A stretch of 32,715 bases of DNA from Mycobacterium sp. 852002-50816_SCH5313054-b (GCF_001667185.1 NZ_LZIC01000090.1:1-32715); one strand, 5' to 3'. Numbered from the stretch's first letter, positions 24,016 to 31,591 are shown. The notes: a model not told the origin generated them from the letters alone. Made by a program: numbers and translations.

Positions 24016-25644
24016 ATGTCATTTGTGATCGCAACGCCGGATCTGGTCGAGAGCGCGGCCACGAGTCTGGCGGGCATTCGTTCGTCGCTGGCCGAGGCCG
24101 CGGCAACCGCGGCCGGTCCCACGACCGGGATCGCAATCGCGGCGCAGGACGAGGTATCGGTTGCGATCGCATCGATGTTCGGCAACTACGGCGATCAATT
24201 TCAGGCGCTGAGTGCCCAGGCGCAGGCGTTCCACCAGCAGTTCGTTTCCGTGATGAACGCGGGCGCGGGCGCCTACGCCAGCGCCGAGGCCGCCAACGCG
24301 GCGCAGACCCTGTTGGGTGGCAGTCTCGACGGCGGGCTCTTCGGCACCGTCGAGCAGAGCGTGAATGGCGCGGTGACCGCGCTGGGTAACGGCAGCCTCG
24401 GCGGATTCGTCGGCGGGCAGATTCAGACTGGCGCGCACGCCATTTCGAACGCGATCGCCGGCTCGCCCATCGGGCTCGGGACGCTGCAGACGGGTGGGGC
24501 GACCGCGGCGATGAGCGGGATCGGCTCGTTCGGCGCCACCGTCGCCGCGCCGTACCAGGCGCTCGTCTCGAACACCGTCACCAACCTGCAGGCCATCGGG
24601 AACACCGTCGTCTCCAACCCGTTCCCGTTCCTGCACCAACTCGTCAACAACCAGATCTTCTACGGCCAGACGATCGCCTCGTCGATCGCGACCGGCATTC
24701 AGAATCTGCCCACCACGTTGGCGAATCTGCCGGCGAGCATTCGGGCTGCGCTGCAGGGGCTTTCGGCGATCAACCCGGCCGCCGCGCTGCAGCAGCTGAT
24801 CACCAGTCAGGTCGCCGACGCCCAGACGGTCGTCACGTCGCTGCAAAGCGCCGCCCACGACTTCGTCACCGGCGTGCAGTCCCTGCCGGCGGGCTTCCAG
24901 GCCGCCTTCCAGGATCTGTTGGCGGGCGACAACGTCGGCGCCTACATCGCCATCAACCAGGCCCTCACCAACGCCTTCCTCCCTGGCTTTAACGGCGTCC
25001 AGGTCGGGGGGGACGGGGGATCGACGCTGGTCACCAGCATCGTGCCGATAGGGCCGCTGGGCGACCTGGCACCCATCCTGGCGATCCCGGGACAGATCGC
25101 CCAGAACTTCACCAACATGTTGCCCGCCGGCAGCATCCCGGCGATGATGGCGCAGCACGCGACCAACCTGATCAGCGCATTCGCCAATTTCGGCACCACG
25201 ATCTCGATCAGCAACGTCGCCAATCTGGACTTCGGGATCCCGCTGCAGCTCCTCCTGGACGGGATCGGTGCGCCGGCGAACGCATTGAGTGCGCTCAACT
25301 CCACCGGCCAGGCGTTGGTCAGCGCGGTGCAGGCGGGCAACGCGTCGGCGGCCGCCGCCACCCTCCTGGATGCCCCGGCCGTCGTCGCCGACGCGTTCCT
25401 CAACGGCACGACCGTCGTAACATTGCCCCCGGCAATGGTCTCGCTCCTCGGGCTGACGCTGCCGTCGACGACGTTCTTGCCGCTCGGCGGGCTTCTCACT
25501 CCGCTCGCCACCCCGCAGGTGCTCGTTGACCTATTCGGGACCACGTTGCCGCTCGAACTCTCGGGCGGCACGCCGATCGGTGGCCTCATTCCCGGGCTGC
25601 TCAGCTTCCCGGCCCAGTTGGCGGCGGACATCGCGGCTACTTAA
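24016..25644 (+). CDS. PE-family protein with long C-terminal region, array copy B
   Basis: A 542-residue protein. The PE domain begins MSFVIATPDL and ends with the export signal YASAE (Tyr 87, Glu 91). A Gly/Ala-rich linker of about 75 residues (GNGSLGGFVGGQ within it) precedes the shared C-terminal region from about 172. All shared blocks are present: PYQALVSNTVTNLQAIG, two NQ/SQ helical blocks, GPLGDLAPILAIPGQ, FGIPLQLLLDGIGAP, DAPAVVADAFLNG, PLGGLLTPL and GTPIGGLIPGLLSF. Bases 24525-24600 are identical to 26320-26395 in copy C. The ATG follows AAGGAG (24001-24006). It has its own strong promoter and a structured leader, so it is not read only from copy A. Function unknown; expected to be secreted or surface-exposed through a type VII system. 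Confidence 0.9.
   Translation: MSFVIATPDLVESAATSLAGIRSSLAEAAATAAGPTTGIAIAAQDEVSVAIASMFGNYGDQFQALSAQAQAFHQQFVSVMNAGAGAYASAEAANAAQTLLGGSLDGGLFGTVEQSVNGAVTALGNGSLGGFVGGQIQTGAHAISNAIAGSPIGLGTLQTGGATAAMSGIGSFGATVAAPYQALVSNTVTNLQAIGNTVVSNPFPFLHQLVNNQIFYGQTIASSIATGIQNLPTTLANLPASIRAALQGLSAINPAAALQQLITSQVADAQTVVTSLQSAAHDFVTGVQSLPAGFQAAFQDLLAGDNVGAYIAINQALTNAFLPGFNGVQVGGDGGSTLVTSIVPIGPLGDLAPILAIPGQIAQNFTNMLPAGSIPAMMAQHATNLISAFANFGTTISISNVANLDFGIPLQLLLDGIGAPANALSALNSTGQALVSAVQAGNASAAAATLLDAPAVVADAFLNGTTVVTLPPAMVSLLGLTLPSTTFLPLGGLLTPLATPQVLVDLFGTTLPLELSGGTPIGGLIPGLLSFPAQLAADIAAT
24525..24600 (+). repeat. 76-bp direct repeat shared by PE copies B and C (copy in B)
   Basis: Identical base for base to 26320-26395. 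It encodes the SFGATVAAPYQAL block and following residues. Flanking codons differ at once on both sides, which suggests gene conversion or recent recombination between the two paralogues. Confidence 0.9.
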
Positions 25645-25670
25645 CCGGCAACCAGTTACTCACCGATGAT

Positions 25671-25697
25671 CGGGACGTCGGCGGAAGCCGCGTCCCG
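25671..25697 (+). terminator. Strong hairpin with GGAA loop after PE copy B
   Basis: Outer arms CGGGACG (25671-25677) and CGTCCCG (25691-25697), a single unpaired T, and inner arms CGGC and GCCG closing on a GNRA-type GGAA tetraloop, 26 bp after the stop codon. No T tract follows. It probably ends or stabilises the copy B transcript. Confidence 0.55.
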
Positions 25698-25762
25698 ACC
25701 CTCGGTCGTCGTTGCGGCTGATGGGCAACCATAACGAAAGCTGTGAAATCACGTGTTGTCTT

Positions 25763-25791
25763 TTGGCGGGGGCATCACTGCTGGTTAGGCT
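25763..25791 (+). promoter_or_regulatory. Promoter of the third PE gene (TTGGCG-N17-TAGGCT)
   Basis: TTGGCG (25763-25768), 17 bp, TAGGCT (25786-25791). The -10 context TTAGGCTCG matches the other array promoters. Confidence 0.6.
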
Positions 25792-25805
25792 CGCTTTCGT
25801 CTTGG

Positions 25806-25819
25806 TTACTGGGGGGTAA
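25806..25819. promoter_or_regulatory. TTAC-N6-GTAA palindrome, copy C1
   Basis: TTAC, TGGGGG, GTAA with GG and CC flanks, giving a perfect 6-bp stem (25804-25809 with 25816-25821). The distance from the -10 box is identical to that of copy B1. Confidence 0.6.
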
Positions 25820-25830
25820 CCGCCCGCGAA

Positions 25831-25855
25831 GATATCGAGCCGGGGGCTCGTTATC
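25831..25855 (+). other. Second hairpin in the PE copy C leader
   Basis: GATA, one mismatched T and CGAGC (25831-25840) pair with GCTCG, T and TATC (25846-25855) around a CGGGG loop. It occupies the place held by the attenuator-like hairpin in copy B but has no T-rich tail. The 262-bp gap 25645-25906 otherwise holds only the listed signals. Confidence 0.45.
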
Positions 25856-25865
25856 GAACATTGGA

Positions 25866-25878
25866 TGACCACCGGTCA
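25866..25878 (+). promoter_or_regulatory. Leader element TGACC-N3-GGTCA, copy C, overlapping a six-codon ORF
   Basis: TGACC, ACC, GGTCA, 29 bp before the PE start. An ATG at 25865 reads M-T-T-G-H-P and stops at 25885, a possible upstream mini-ORF similar to the MTVGHR readings in A and B. Confidence 0.5.
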
Positions 25879-25906
25879 CCCCTGAACGAGCCAAGGAGAG
25901 AGTCAG

Positions 25907-27442
25907 ATGTCGTTTGTGTTCGCAACCCCGGAGCTGGTCGAGAGCGCGGCCCAGGACCTGGCGGGAATCCGCTCGTCGCTGGCCGAAGCGGCGGCATCCG
26001 CGGCCGGACCCACGACCGGAATAGCGACCGCGGCCCAGGACGAGGTATCGGTCGCGATCGCTTCCCTGTTCGGCAACTTCGGCCAGGAATTTCAGGCCGT
26101 CAGCGCCCAGGCCCAGGCCTTTCATCAGCAGTTCGTCAGCCTGATGAACGCGGGCGCGGGCGCCTACACCAGCGCCGAGGCCGCCAACGCCGCGCAGACC
26201 GTGCTCGGCGGCGAGATCCAGGCCGGTGCGCAAGCCATGTCGAACGCGATCGCCAGCTCTCCCGTCGCTCTGGGATCACTTCCCACGGGTGGGGCCTCCG
26301 CGCTGGTCACCGGACTCAACTCGTTCGGCGCCACCGTCGCCGCGCCGTACCAGGCGCTCGTCTCGAACACCGTCACCAACCTGCAGGCCATCGGGGCTAC
26401 CTTCTCGGCCAACCCGTTCCCGTTTGCGCACCAGTTGATCAACAACCAGATCGGCTACGCCCAGACGATCGGCTCGTCGATCGCGACCGGGATCCAGAAC
26501 CTGCCCGTCGAGTTGGCCAACCTGCCGGCCACCATCCAAACCGGCGTTCAGGGCCTTGCGACGTTCAACCCGGGTGCCTTCGTGCAGCAGTTCGTCAACA
26601 ACCAAATCGGCTATGCGCAGACCGTCGTCACGGGGCTGCAAAATGCCGGCACGGACCTTGTCACCGGGTTGAACGGGCTGCCCGCGAGCTTCCAGGCGGC
26701 CGGCCAGTCGCTGGCGGCGGGCAACGTCCAGGGCGCAGTGAACGCCGTCACGCAGGGTCTGGAGAATGTCGTCCTTCCCGGTTTCCAGGGCGTGAGCTTT
26801 GACATCGGCGAACTGGGATCGCCGACGGCGACGCCGCTGGCCATCACCCCGCTGGGTCCGCTGGGGGATTTGGCGCCCATCTTCGCCATCCCGGGGCAGA
26901 TGGCGCAGAATTTCACCAACCTCTTGCCGGCCGGTTCCATCCCCGCCCAGATGGCGCAGAACTTCACCAACGTGATCGACACGCTCACCAACTTTGGGTC
27001 GACGTTCAATCCGGGAAACCTCGGCATCACCTTCGGCTTGCCGTTGCAGCTCGTTTTCGACGGGATCGGGGCGCCCGCCAACGCGCTGAGCGCGATGAAT
27101 TCCAGCGCACAGGCGTTTGTCACCGCGGTGCAAACCGGCGACCCGATGGGGGCCGCGGCCGCACTGATCGACGCCCCCGCCAACGTCGTGAACGGCTTCC
27201 TCAACGGCCAGACCTTCCTCAGCCTGCCGCCGCTGACGACGACCGTCACCGCCGGCGGTTTCCCGCTCCTGGACCTCACCGCCACGGCCGAGCTTCCGTT
27301 GGGCGGCCTACTCACCCCGCTGAGCCCGGTGACCCTCGGCGGCGGCTTGGGCGCGGTGCCGGGCACGCCGATCGGCGGCATCATTCCCGGGCTGCTGAGC
27401 TTCGGATCGCAACTCGCGGCGGCGATCACGCCCCTGGGGTGA
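25907..27442 (+). CDS. PE-family protein with long C-terminal region, array copy C
   Basis: A 511-residue paralogue of copy B with a shorter linker. The PE domain begins MSFVFATPEL, the only array copy with the literal PE pair, and ends with YTSAE. The shared region starts at about 138 with a DNA segment identical to copy B and holds two NQIGYAQT blocks, GPLGDLAPIFAIPGQMAQNF, FGLPLQLVFDGIGAP, DAPANVVNGFLNGQ, PLGGLLTPL and GTPIGGIIPGLLSF. ATG 25907 follows AAGGAG by eight bases. Own promoter and a two-hairpin leader. Function unknown. The repeated Q/N-rich helical blocks with conserved Pro caps suggest an alpha-helical repeat fold rather than an enzyme. Confidence 0.9.
   Translation: MSFVFATPELVESAAQDLAGIRSSLAEAAASAAGPTTGIATAAQDEVSVAIASLFGNFGQEFQAVSAQAQAFHQQFVSLMNAGAGAYTSAEAANAAQTVLGGEIQAGAQAMSNAIASSPVALGSLPTGGASALVTGLNSFGATVAAPYQALVSNTVTNLQAIGATFSANPFPFAHQLINNQIGYAQTIGSSIATGIQNLPVELANLPATIQTGVQGLATFNPGAFVQQFVNNQIGYAQTVVTGLQNAGTDLVTGLNGLPASFQAAGQSLAAGNVQGAVNAVTQGLENVVLPGFQGVSFDIGELGSPTATPLAITPLGPLGDLAPIFAIPGQMAQNFTNLLPAGSIPAQMAQNFTNVIDTLTNFGSTFNPGNLGITFGLPLQLVFDGIGAPANALSAMNSSAQAFVTAVQTGDPMGAAAALIDAPANVVNGFLNGQTFLSLPPLTTTVTAGGFPLLDLTATAELPLGGLLTPLSPVTLGGGLGAVPGTPIGGIIPGLLSFGSQLAAAITPLG
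26320..26395 (+). repeat. 76-bp direct repeat shared by PE copies B and C (copy in C)
   Basis: Exact copy of 24525-24600; see that entry. Confidence 0.9.
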
Positions 27443-27491
27443 TAACTGCACGAAAAGCAACTATTTTGCGCCGTGACGAACGGGATGTGAT

Positions 27492-27497
27492 TAGGCT
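27492..27497 (+). promoter_or_regulatory. -10 box (TAGGCT) of the fourth PE gene
   Basis: It sits in ATTAGGCTCACATTGCCTCG, which is very like the segment before copy F (TTACGCTCAGCTTGCCTCG). No TTAC-N6-GTAA palindrome is present. A degenerate GCGACCGTCG replaces the TGACC element. The leader is about 50 nt. Confidence 0.55.
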
Positions 27498-27552
27498 CAC
27501 ATTGCCTCGATAGCCATCGGGCGACCGTCGTATGAAGCGATGGGGGCTGGAC

Positions 27553-29139
27553 ATGTCGTTCGTCACCGCGGCTCCCCAAGAGGTGCAGGCGGCAGCCCGA
27601 AACCTGGCGGGCATCCGCTCCATGCTTGCCGAATCCAGCGCGTCGGCCGCGGCGCCCACCGCCGCAGTGGTGGCGGCCGCCGAAGATCAGGTGTCGGCCC
27701 AGATCGCGGCGCTCTTCAGCGCCTTCGGGCAGGACTATCAGGTCATCGGCGCCCAGGCGCAGCAATTCCACGAGCGGTTCGTCGACTTGCTGAGCGCGGG
27801 CGCGGGTGCCTACCTCGGCACCGACGTCGCAAACGCCGAGCAGGGCCTGCGCAATGCGGTCGCGGGCGACGGCGTCGTGGGTGGCGCCGTGACGGCGCTC
27901 CAAAACGGCGGCGGTCTGCCCTCCGCGCTGCGCGGATTCCAGCCGGGGCTGGCGCCTGCCCTGCTCGCGCCGGCCGCCGGCACGGGGCTCGCCTCGATCG
28001 CCGGTCCGTATCAGGCGCTCTTCCAGCACACGGCCGCCAATCTGCGGATCCTCGGAAACACCTGGCTGGCGAACCCGGCTCCGTTCCTGCAGCAATTCGT
28101 CGCCAACCAGACCGGCTATGCGCAGACGATCGCCGCGGGTGCGGAATACATCATCCAGAACTTTCCCGCCGTAGTGGCCGGCTTGCCCGCGAACATCCAG
28201 GCGTTCGTGCAGGCCCTGTTGGCCTTCAATCCCGGGCCGTACGTGCAGCAGTTCATCGCCAACCAGATGGCCTACGCGCAGATCGTCGCGACGTCTCTGC
28301 AGAACGCGGCCCACGACTTCGGCGCCGGGTTGCAGGCCCTGCCGGCGGCCTTCCAATCCGCCTTGCAGGCCCTCCAGACAGGCGACATCGCCGGCGCGGT
28401 GGCCGACGTCGCGCAGGGATTCGTCGGGCTGCTCGCGCCCGGTGTGGCCGTCACTACCACCGGAAACATTGCCGTCGCCCCCGGGCTGATCGCCGCGGTG
28501 ACCCCGACGGGCGTCGTGGGGGACCTGTTGCCCATCCTCACCATTCCCGGAATGATGGCGCAGAACCTCACTGACTTGCTCCCGCCCGGTTCCATCCCGG
28601 CGCTGATCTCGCAAAATTTCACCAACCTGATCGAGACCGTCACCGACACGTCGCTCGCCGCGCAGGTGCTCTTTACGACCAGGCTTTTCCCCCTACCGCC
28701 AACCGCCAACCTCTCCGTCAGCCTCGCCGCGGGGCTGCCGATGGCGCTGACCCTCGACGCGGTGGGGGCGCCGATCAACGCAGGGAACGCCTTCGGATCG
28801 ACCGTCACAACGTTCGTCGACGAGGTGCAAACCGGAAACTTCAGCGGGGCGATCGGTACCGTCATCGACGGTCCGGCCGTCATCGCCGACGCGTTCCTCA
28901 ACGGCCAAACGACGCTGCCCATCGGCTTCGATTTGAGCGGTTTCCCTGTCACCGTGAACCTTCCCTTGAACGGCATCCTGGTCCCTCCCACCGCGTACAC
29001 CGCTTCCTTGGATTCGGGCATTCCCGTGATCGGAACCGTCACTGTTCCCGTCGGGGGCACGCCGATCAGTGGCCTCGCGACCGGCTTGTTGATCTATGCG
29101 CCCGAGCAGCTCGCGGCTGCAATCACGCCCGCGGGCTAG
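27553..29139 (+). CDS. PE-family protein with long C-terminal region, array copy D
   Basis: A 528-residue, more diverged member. The PE domain starts MSFVTAAPQEV (PQ in place of PE) and ends with YLGTD, the export signal in its Asp form. After an Ala/Gly linker the shared region begins with IAGPYQALFQHTAANLRILG and keeps two NQ blocks (NQTGYAQTI, NQMAYAQIV), GDLLPILTIPGMMAQNLTD, GLPMALTLDAVGAP, a GPAVIADAFLNGQ block, LPLNGILVP and GTPISGLATGLLIY. An earlier in-frame ATG at 27532 would add seven residues (MKRWGLD); 27553 is preferred because it opens the standard PE N terminus. The ribosome binding site is weak (GGGGG). The 110-bp gap to copy C contains its own promoter. Confidence 0.88.
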   Translation: MSFVTAAPQEVQAAARNLAGIRSMLAESSASAAAPTAAVVAAAEDQVSAQIAALFSAFGQDYQVIGAQAQQFHERFVDLLSAGAGAYLGTDVANAEQGLRNAVAGDGVVGGAVTALQNGGGLPSALRGFQPGLAPALLAPAAGTGLASIAGPYQALFQHTAANLRILGNTWLANPAPFLQQFVANQTGYAQTIAAGAEYIIQNFPAVVAGLPANIQAFVQALLAFNPGPYVQQFIANQMAYAQIVATSLQNAAHDFGAGLQALPAAFQSALQALQTGDIAGAVADVAQGFVGLLAPGVAVTTTGNIAVAPGLIAAVTPTGVVGDLLPILTIPGMMAQNLTDLLPPGSIPALISQNFTNLIETVTDTSLAAQVLFTTRLFPLPPTANLSVSLAAGLPMALTLDAVGAPINAGNAFGSTVTTFVDEVQTGNFSGAIGTVIDGPAVIADAFLNGQTTLPIGFDLSGFPVTVNLPLNGILVPPTAYTASLDSGIPVIGTVTVPVGGTPISGLATGLLIYAPEQLAAAITPAG

Positions 29140-29556
29140 CCACCGGGCCAACCATCAACGCGTCGCTCGGTACCGATGACGATGCACCTGCCGTTTGACG
29201 GCGCTTTCGTTCCGCCGCATCCCATTCCGGCAATTCCGAACCTGAGACTGCTAGCGATCACAGCCAGCCGGGCAGTTCAAATGCGTGGGTTCCACGAGTC
29301 GGCGCTCGACCCTGCCGGGTCGCCGCAGAGCGAACGCGCGATGCGCGACGCAATCGACTTATCGGATGCGCTGCGCCTTCGAGACCGCGCGCCAACGGTA
29401 GGTTTGCGCACCTCACGCGGACAATGCTGAAGCATGCTCGGGCCCGACCAACATATAAGAGGTCGGGTCCCTCCCTTCAAACAGCCGACTATTGAACTCG
29501 TGTTTACTCCGATTTTTACCGGGTAACCCCGTCGTGGTTTGACGGGAGGAGCTGTC
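29140..29556 (+). other. 417-bp gap between PE copies D and E
   Basis: No convincing gene. An 84-codon frame (29176-29430) lacks the strong GC bias at third positions seen in neighbouring genes and has no ribosome binding site. Near the 3' side lies the long hairpin at 29440-29470, and just before copy E a short palindrome TTACC-G-GGTAA, a compressed relative of the TTAC/GTAA motif. Confidence 0.5.
29440..29470 (+). promoter_or_regulatory. Long inverted repeat upstream of PE copy E
   Basis: Ten-base arms (29440-29449 with 29461-29470, one G-T pair, core CCCGACC/GGTCGGG) enclose an 11-base AT-rich loop that contains TATAAG. The loop could be the -10 of copy E with operator half-sites on both sides, or the whole could be an RNA hairpin. 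No T tract follows. Confidence 0.45.
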
Positions 29557-31074
29557 ATGTCGTTCGTGACGGTGGCACCAGACATGGCTCAGCAGGCGGC
29601 GCAAGATTTGGCGGATATCCGTGCGCTGATGGTCGAGGCGGCGTCGAAGGCCTCCGCTCCCACGACGGCGGTGGTGCCCGCCGCCGCGGACGAGGTTTCG
29701 GCCGCGATATCGGCGATGTTTGGCGATTTCGGCCAGAAATTTCAGTGGGCCAACGCCCAAGCCCAAGCGTTTCACGCCGAGTTCGTCAAGTTGATCAACG
29801 CCGGTGCTGCTGCGTACGCGAGCACCGAGCTCGCCAACGCCGAGCAGGCCGTGGCGAACGCGATCAACGCGCCGACCGAGACGGTGCTGGGCTCCCCGTT
29901 TGTGCCCGGCGGGGTAGCCGTTGCAGCCCAGAGTGCGGGCGCCACTGGCCTTCTCGGCGGGCTCCTCGGCGGCGGCACGTCCGGGGGCTCGCTGCTGGGC
30001 GGTCTCGCCGGTGCCGGGACCGGCCTCGGCGGGTTGCTCGGCGGTTTGACCGGTGGAACCGGTCTCCTTGGTGGCTTGGGTTCACTCGGCGGCGTCGTGG
30101 GCTCGCTGGGAAACCTGGGCTCACTGGGCGGCGTTCTCGGCTCGCTTGTGACAAGTGCCCTTCCCGGCTTGCCCACTACCCTTGGCGGCCTTACGAATAC
30201 GTTGACCGGCGTGGTGAACCCGCTGTTGCCGGGAATGCTCAACATGCAAGCCGGCGCCGGCCCCTTCTTCAGCGGCATCGCCGGCCCCTACGACGCGCTC
30301 GTGTACAACACGTGGACCAACCTGAACAGCCTCGCGGGCGGGTGGTTAGCCGACCCCTTCCCGTTCCTGCGGCAGTTCGTCGCCAACCAGATGGGTTACG
30401 GGCAGACCATCGCGACGGCACTTCAAACCGGGAATTTCCAGCCGGTTTCCGCCATACCCGGCGAGATCGTGCAACATTTCGCCAATGTCGTTGGAACGCT
30501 TACCAATACCAGCGTCACGTCATCCCTGGTGGTGCAGCAGGTGCTGCCCACCCCCGTTTTGGCCCTGGACAACGTAGTCGGGTTGCCACTGGTGTTCGGC
30601 GCCAGCCTGTTGGGCCCGCCGGCCGCCACGATGGAGGCGGCCGGTTACGCCGCGTCCCTGTTCGCATCTGCCGTACAGGCGGGGGACGGCGCCGCGGCAT
30701 TCGCCGCCCTCGTCGATGCCCCCGCCTACATCGTCGACGGCTTCCTCAACGGGCAGGCGACTTTCCCCTACGCGTTGAACCTTTCGAGCCTGACAGGACC
30801 CGCGGTCGCGGATCTGCTGAACGTCACGGTGGTGGCGAACTTCCCGCTCGACGGGCTCCTGCACCCGCCCGGGTACTACCCGGTGACGGCGACGGTCACC
30901 GCGCTCGGCGGGAGCGTCTTGCCTCCGGTCGCGATCAACCTGGGCGTCGGCAGCACGCCGTTCAGCGGGCTCCTGCCCTTCCTGGTGAACTACGTGCCCC
31001 AACAGCTGGCCCAGGCAATTGGCGCACCCGCGTCACCGCCGCCGCTGATCTCGATACCGCTTTTCACCTTCTAG
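29557..31074 (+). CDS. PE-family protein with Gly-rich linker and shared C-terminal region, array copy E
   Basis: A 505-residue protein. The PE domain begins MSFVTVAPDM and ends with YASTE. Residues about 128-200 form a Gly/Leu/Ser-rich tract of GLLGGL and GGLGSLGG repeats, similar in composition to PGRS linkers. The shared region then resumes at GIAGPYDALVYNTWTNLNSL with one NQMGYGQTI block. The second NQ block and the GDLxPI block present in A-D are missing, so this region is shorter. It ends GSTPFSGLLPFLVNYVPQQL plus a 20-residue tail with PPPLISIPLFTF. The ATG follows GGGAGGAG. It looks like a domain shuffle between PGRS-type and array-type PE proteins. Function unknown. Confidence 0.9.
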   Translation: MSFVTVAPDMAQQAAQDLADIRALMVEAASKASAPTTAVVPAAADEVSAAISAMFGDFGQKFQWANAQAQAFHAEFVKLINAGAAAYASTELANAEQAVANAINAPTETVLGSPFVPGGVAVAAQSAGATGLLGGLLGGGTSGGSLLGGLAGAGTGLGGLLGGLTGGTGLLGGLGSLGGVVGSLGNLGSLGGVLGSLVTSALPGLPTTLGGLTNTLTGVVNPLLPGMLNMQAGAGPFFSGIAGPYDALVYNTWTNLNSLAGGWLADPFPFLRQFVANQMGYGQTIATALQTGNFQPVSAIPGEIVQHFANVVGTLTNTSVTSSLVVQQVLPTPVLALDNVVGLPLVFGASLLGPPAATMEAAGYAASLFASAVQAGDGAAAFAALVDAPAYIVDGFLNGQATFPYALNLSSLTGPAVADLLNVTVVANFPLDGLLHPPGYYPVTATVTALGGSVLPPVAINLGVGSTPFSGLLPFLVNYVPQQLAQAIGAPASPPPLISIPLFTF

Positions 31075-31480
31075 CGGACAGCCGCCTTATTCGACACGTA
31101 TACAGAAAGCGTTTGGGATACAGCGCTTTCCATTGACCCAAGCATGGCTTGCGTGTCTACTGGAAACGGTCGGCGCGGGTCCCGCAAAACCCCGGCCCGT
31201 TGAACGCGCCGTTGCCCGACCGAGAGAACTGACGCCTCCGCGTATCCGACCAAAATGCCTATGCAGCAGGCGCTTTGCGGTCTAAGGTATTGGAAAGCCG
31301 ACTCCGTGCGGTGGCGGGTCTTGCGTCGTCACAACGGCCTACGGAGGCGCAACCAGACACCGCGCGCTAACGACGTACGCACGCGCCGAACAGCGGAAAC
31401 GCCTTCGGACTGACCGTATTTCGGTACCACCGTCCAGTTGCGCGGCGCCTGGAGACTACGCAGACGCGCCGGAGTCTCAT

Positions 31481-31496
31481 GAAAACAATGGTTTTC
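31481..31496. promoter_or_regulatory. Palindrome GAAAAC-N4-GTTTTC upstream of PE copy F
   Basis: Perfect six-base arms around AATG, lying where the -35 region of the copy F promoter would be. AT-rich compared with its surroundings. Possible operator, different in sequence from the TTAC/GTAA sites of copies A-C. Confidence 0.45.
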
Positions 31497-31519
31497 GAAT
31501 GCGCTTGTTGGCGCGCCCT

Positions 31520-31525
31520 TACGCT
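31520..31525 (+). promoter_or_regulatory. Candidate -10 box (TACGCT) of PE copy F
   Basis: It lies in TTACGCTCAGCTTGCCTCG, aligned with the copy D promoter TTAGGCTCACATTGCCTCG. The leader would be about 60 nt, ending in a GGGGAGA ribosome binding site. Confidence 0.5.
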
Positions 31526-31591
31526 CAGCTTGCCTCGATTATTCGGGCTCATAAACGTATATATGTCGTTCATTCGCGTGGGGAGATGAAC

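Larger units (their letters stand above)
31075..31591 (+). other. 517-bp gap between PE copies E and F
   Basis: The largest non-coding stretch in the window. No frame shows coding bias on either strand. Possible -10 boxes occur (for example TAAGGT in GTCTAAGGTATT near 31281), so a small RNA is possible but unsupported. The right end holds the copy F promoter and palindrome. Confidence 0.4.

Noticed and set aside
26611..28614. Long minus-strand open frame across PE copies C and D
   Set aside because: It spans two real genes and their promoter region, and its residues follow from reverse reading of Ala/Gly-rich PE codons. No family resemblance.
29176..29430. 84-codon frame between PE copies D and E
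   Set aside because: No ribosome binding site, weak third-position GC bias and no recognisable family, so kept as non-coding. Conservation in relatives would reverse this.
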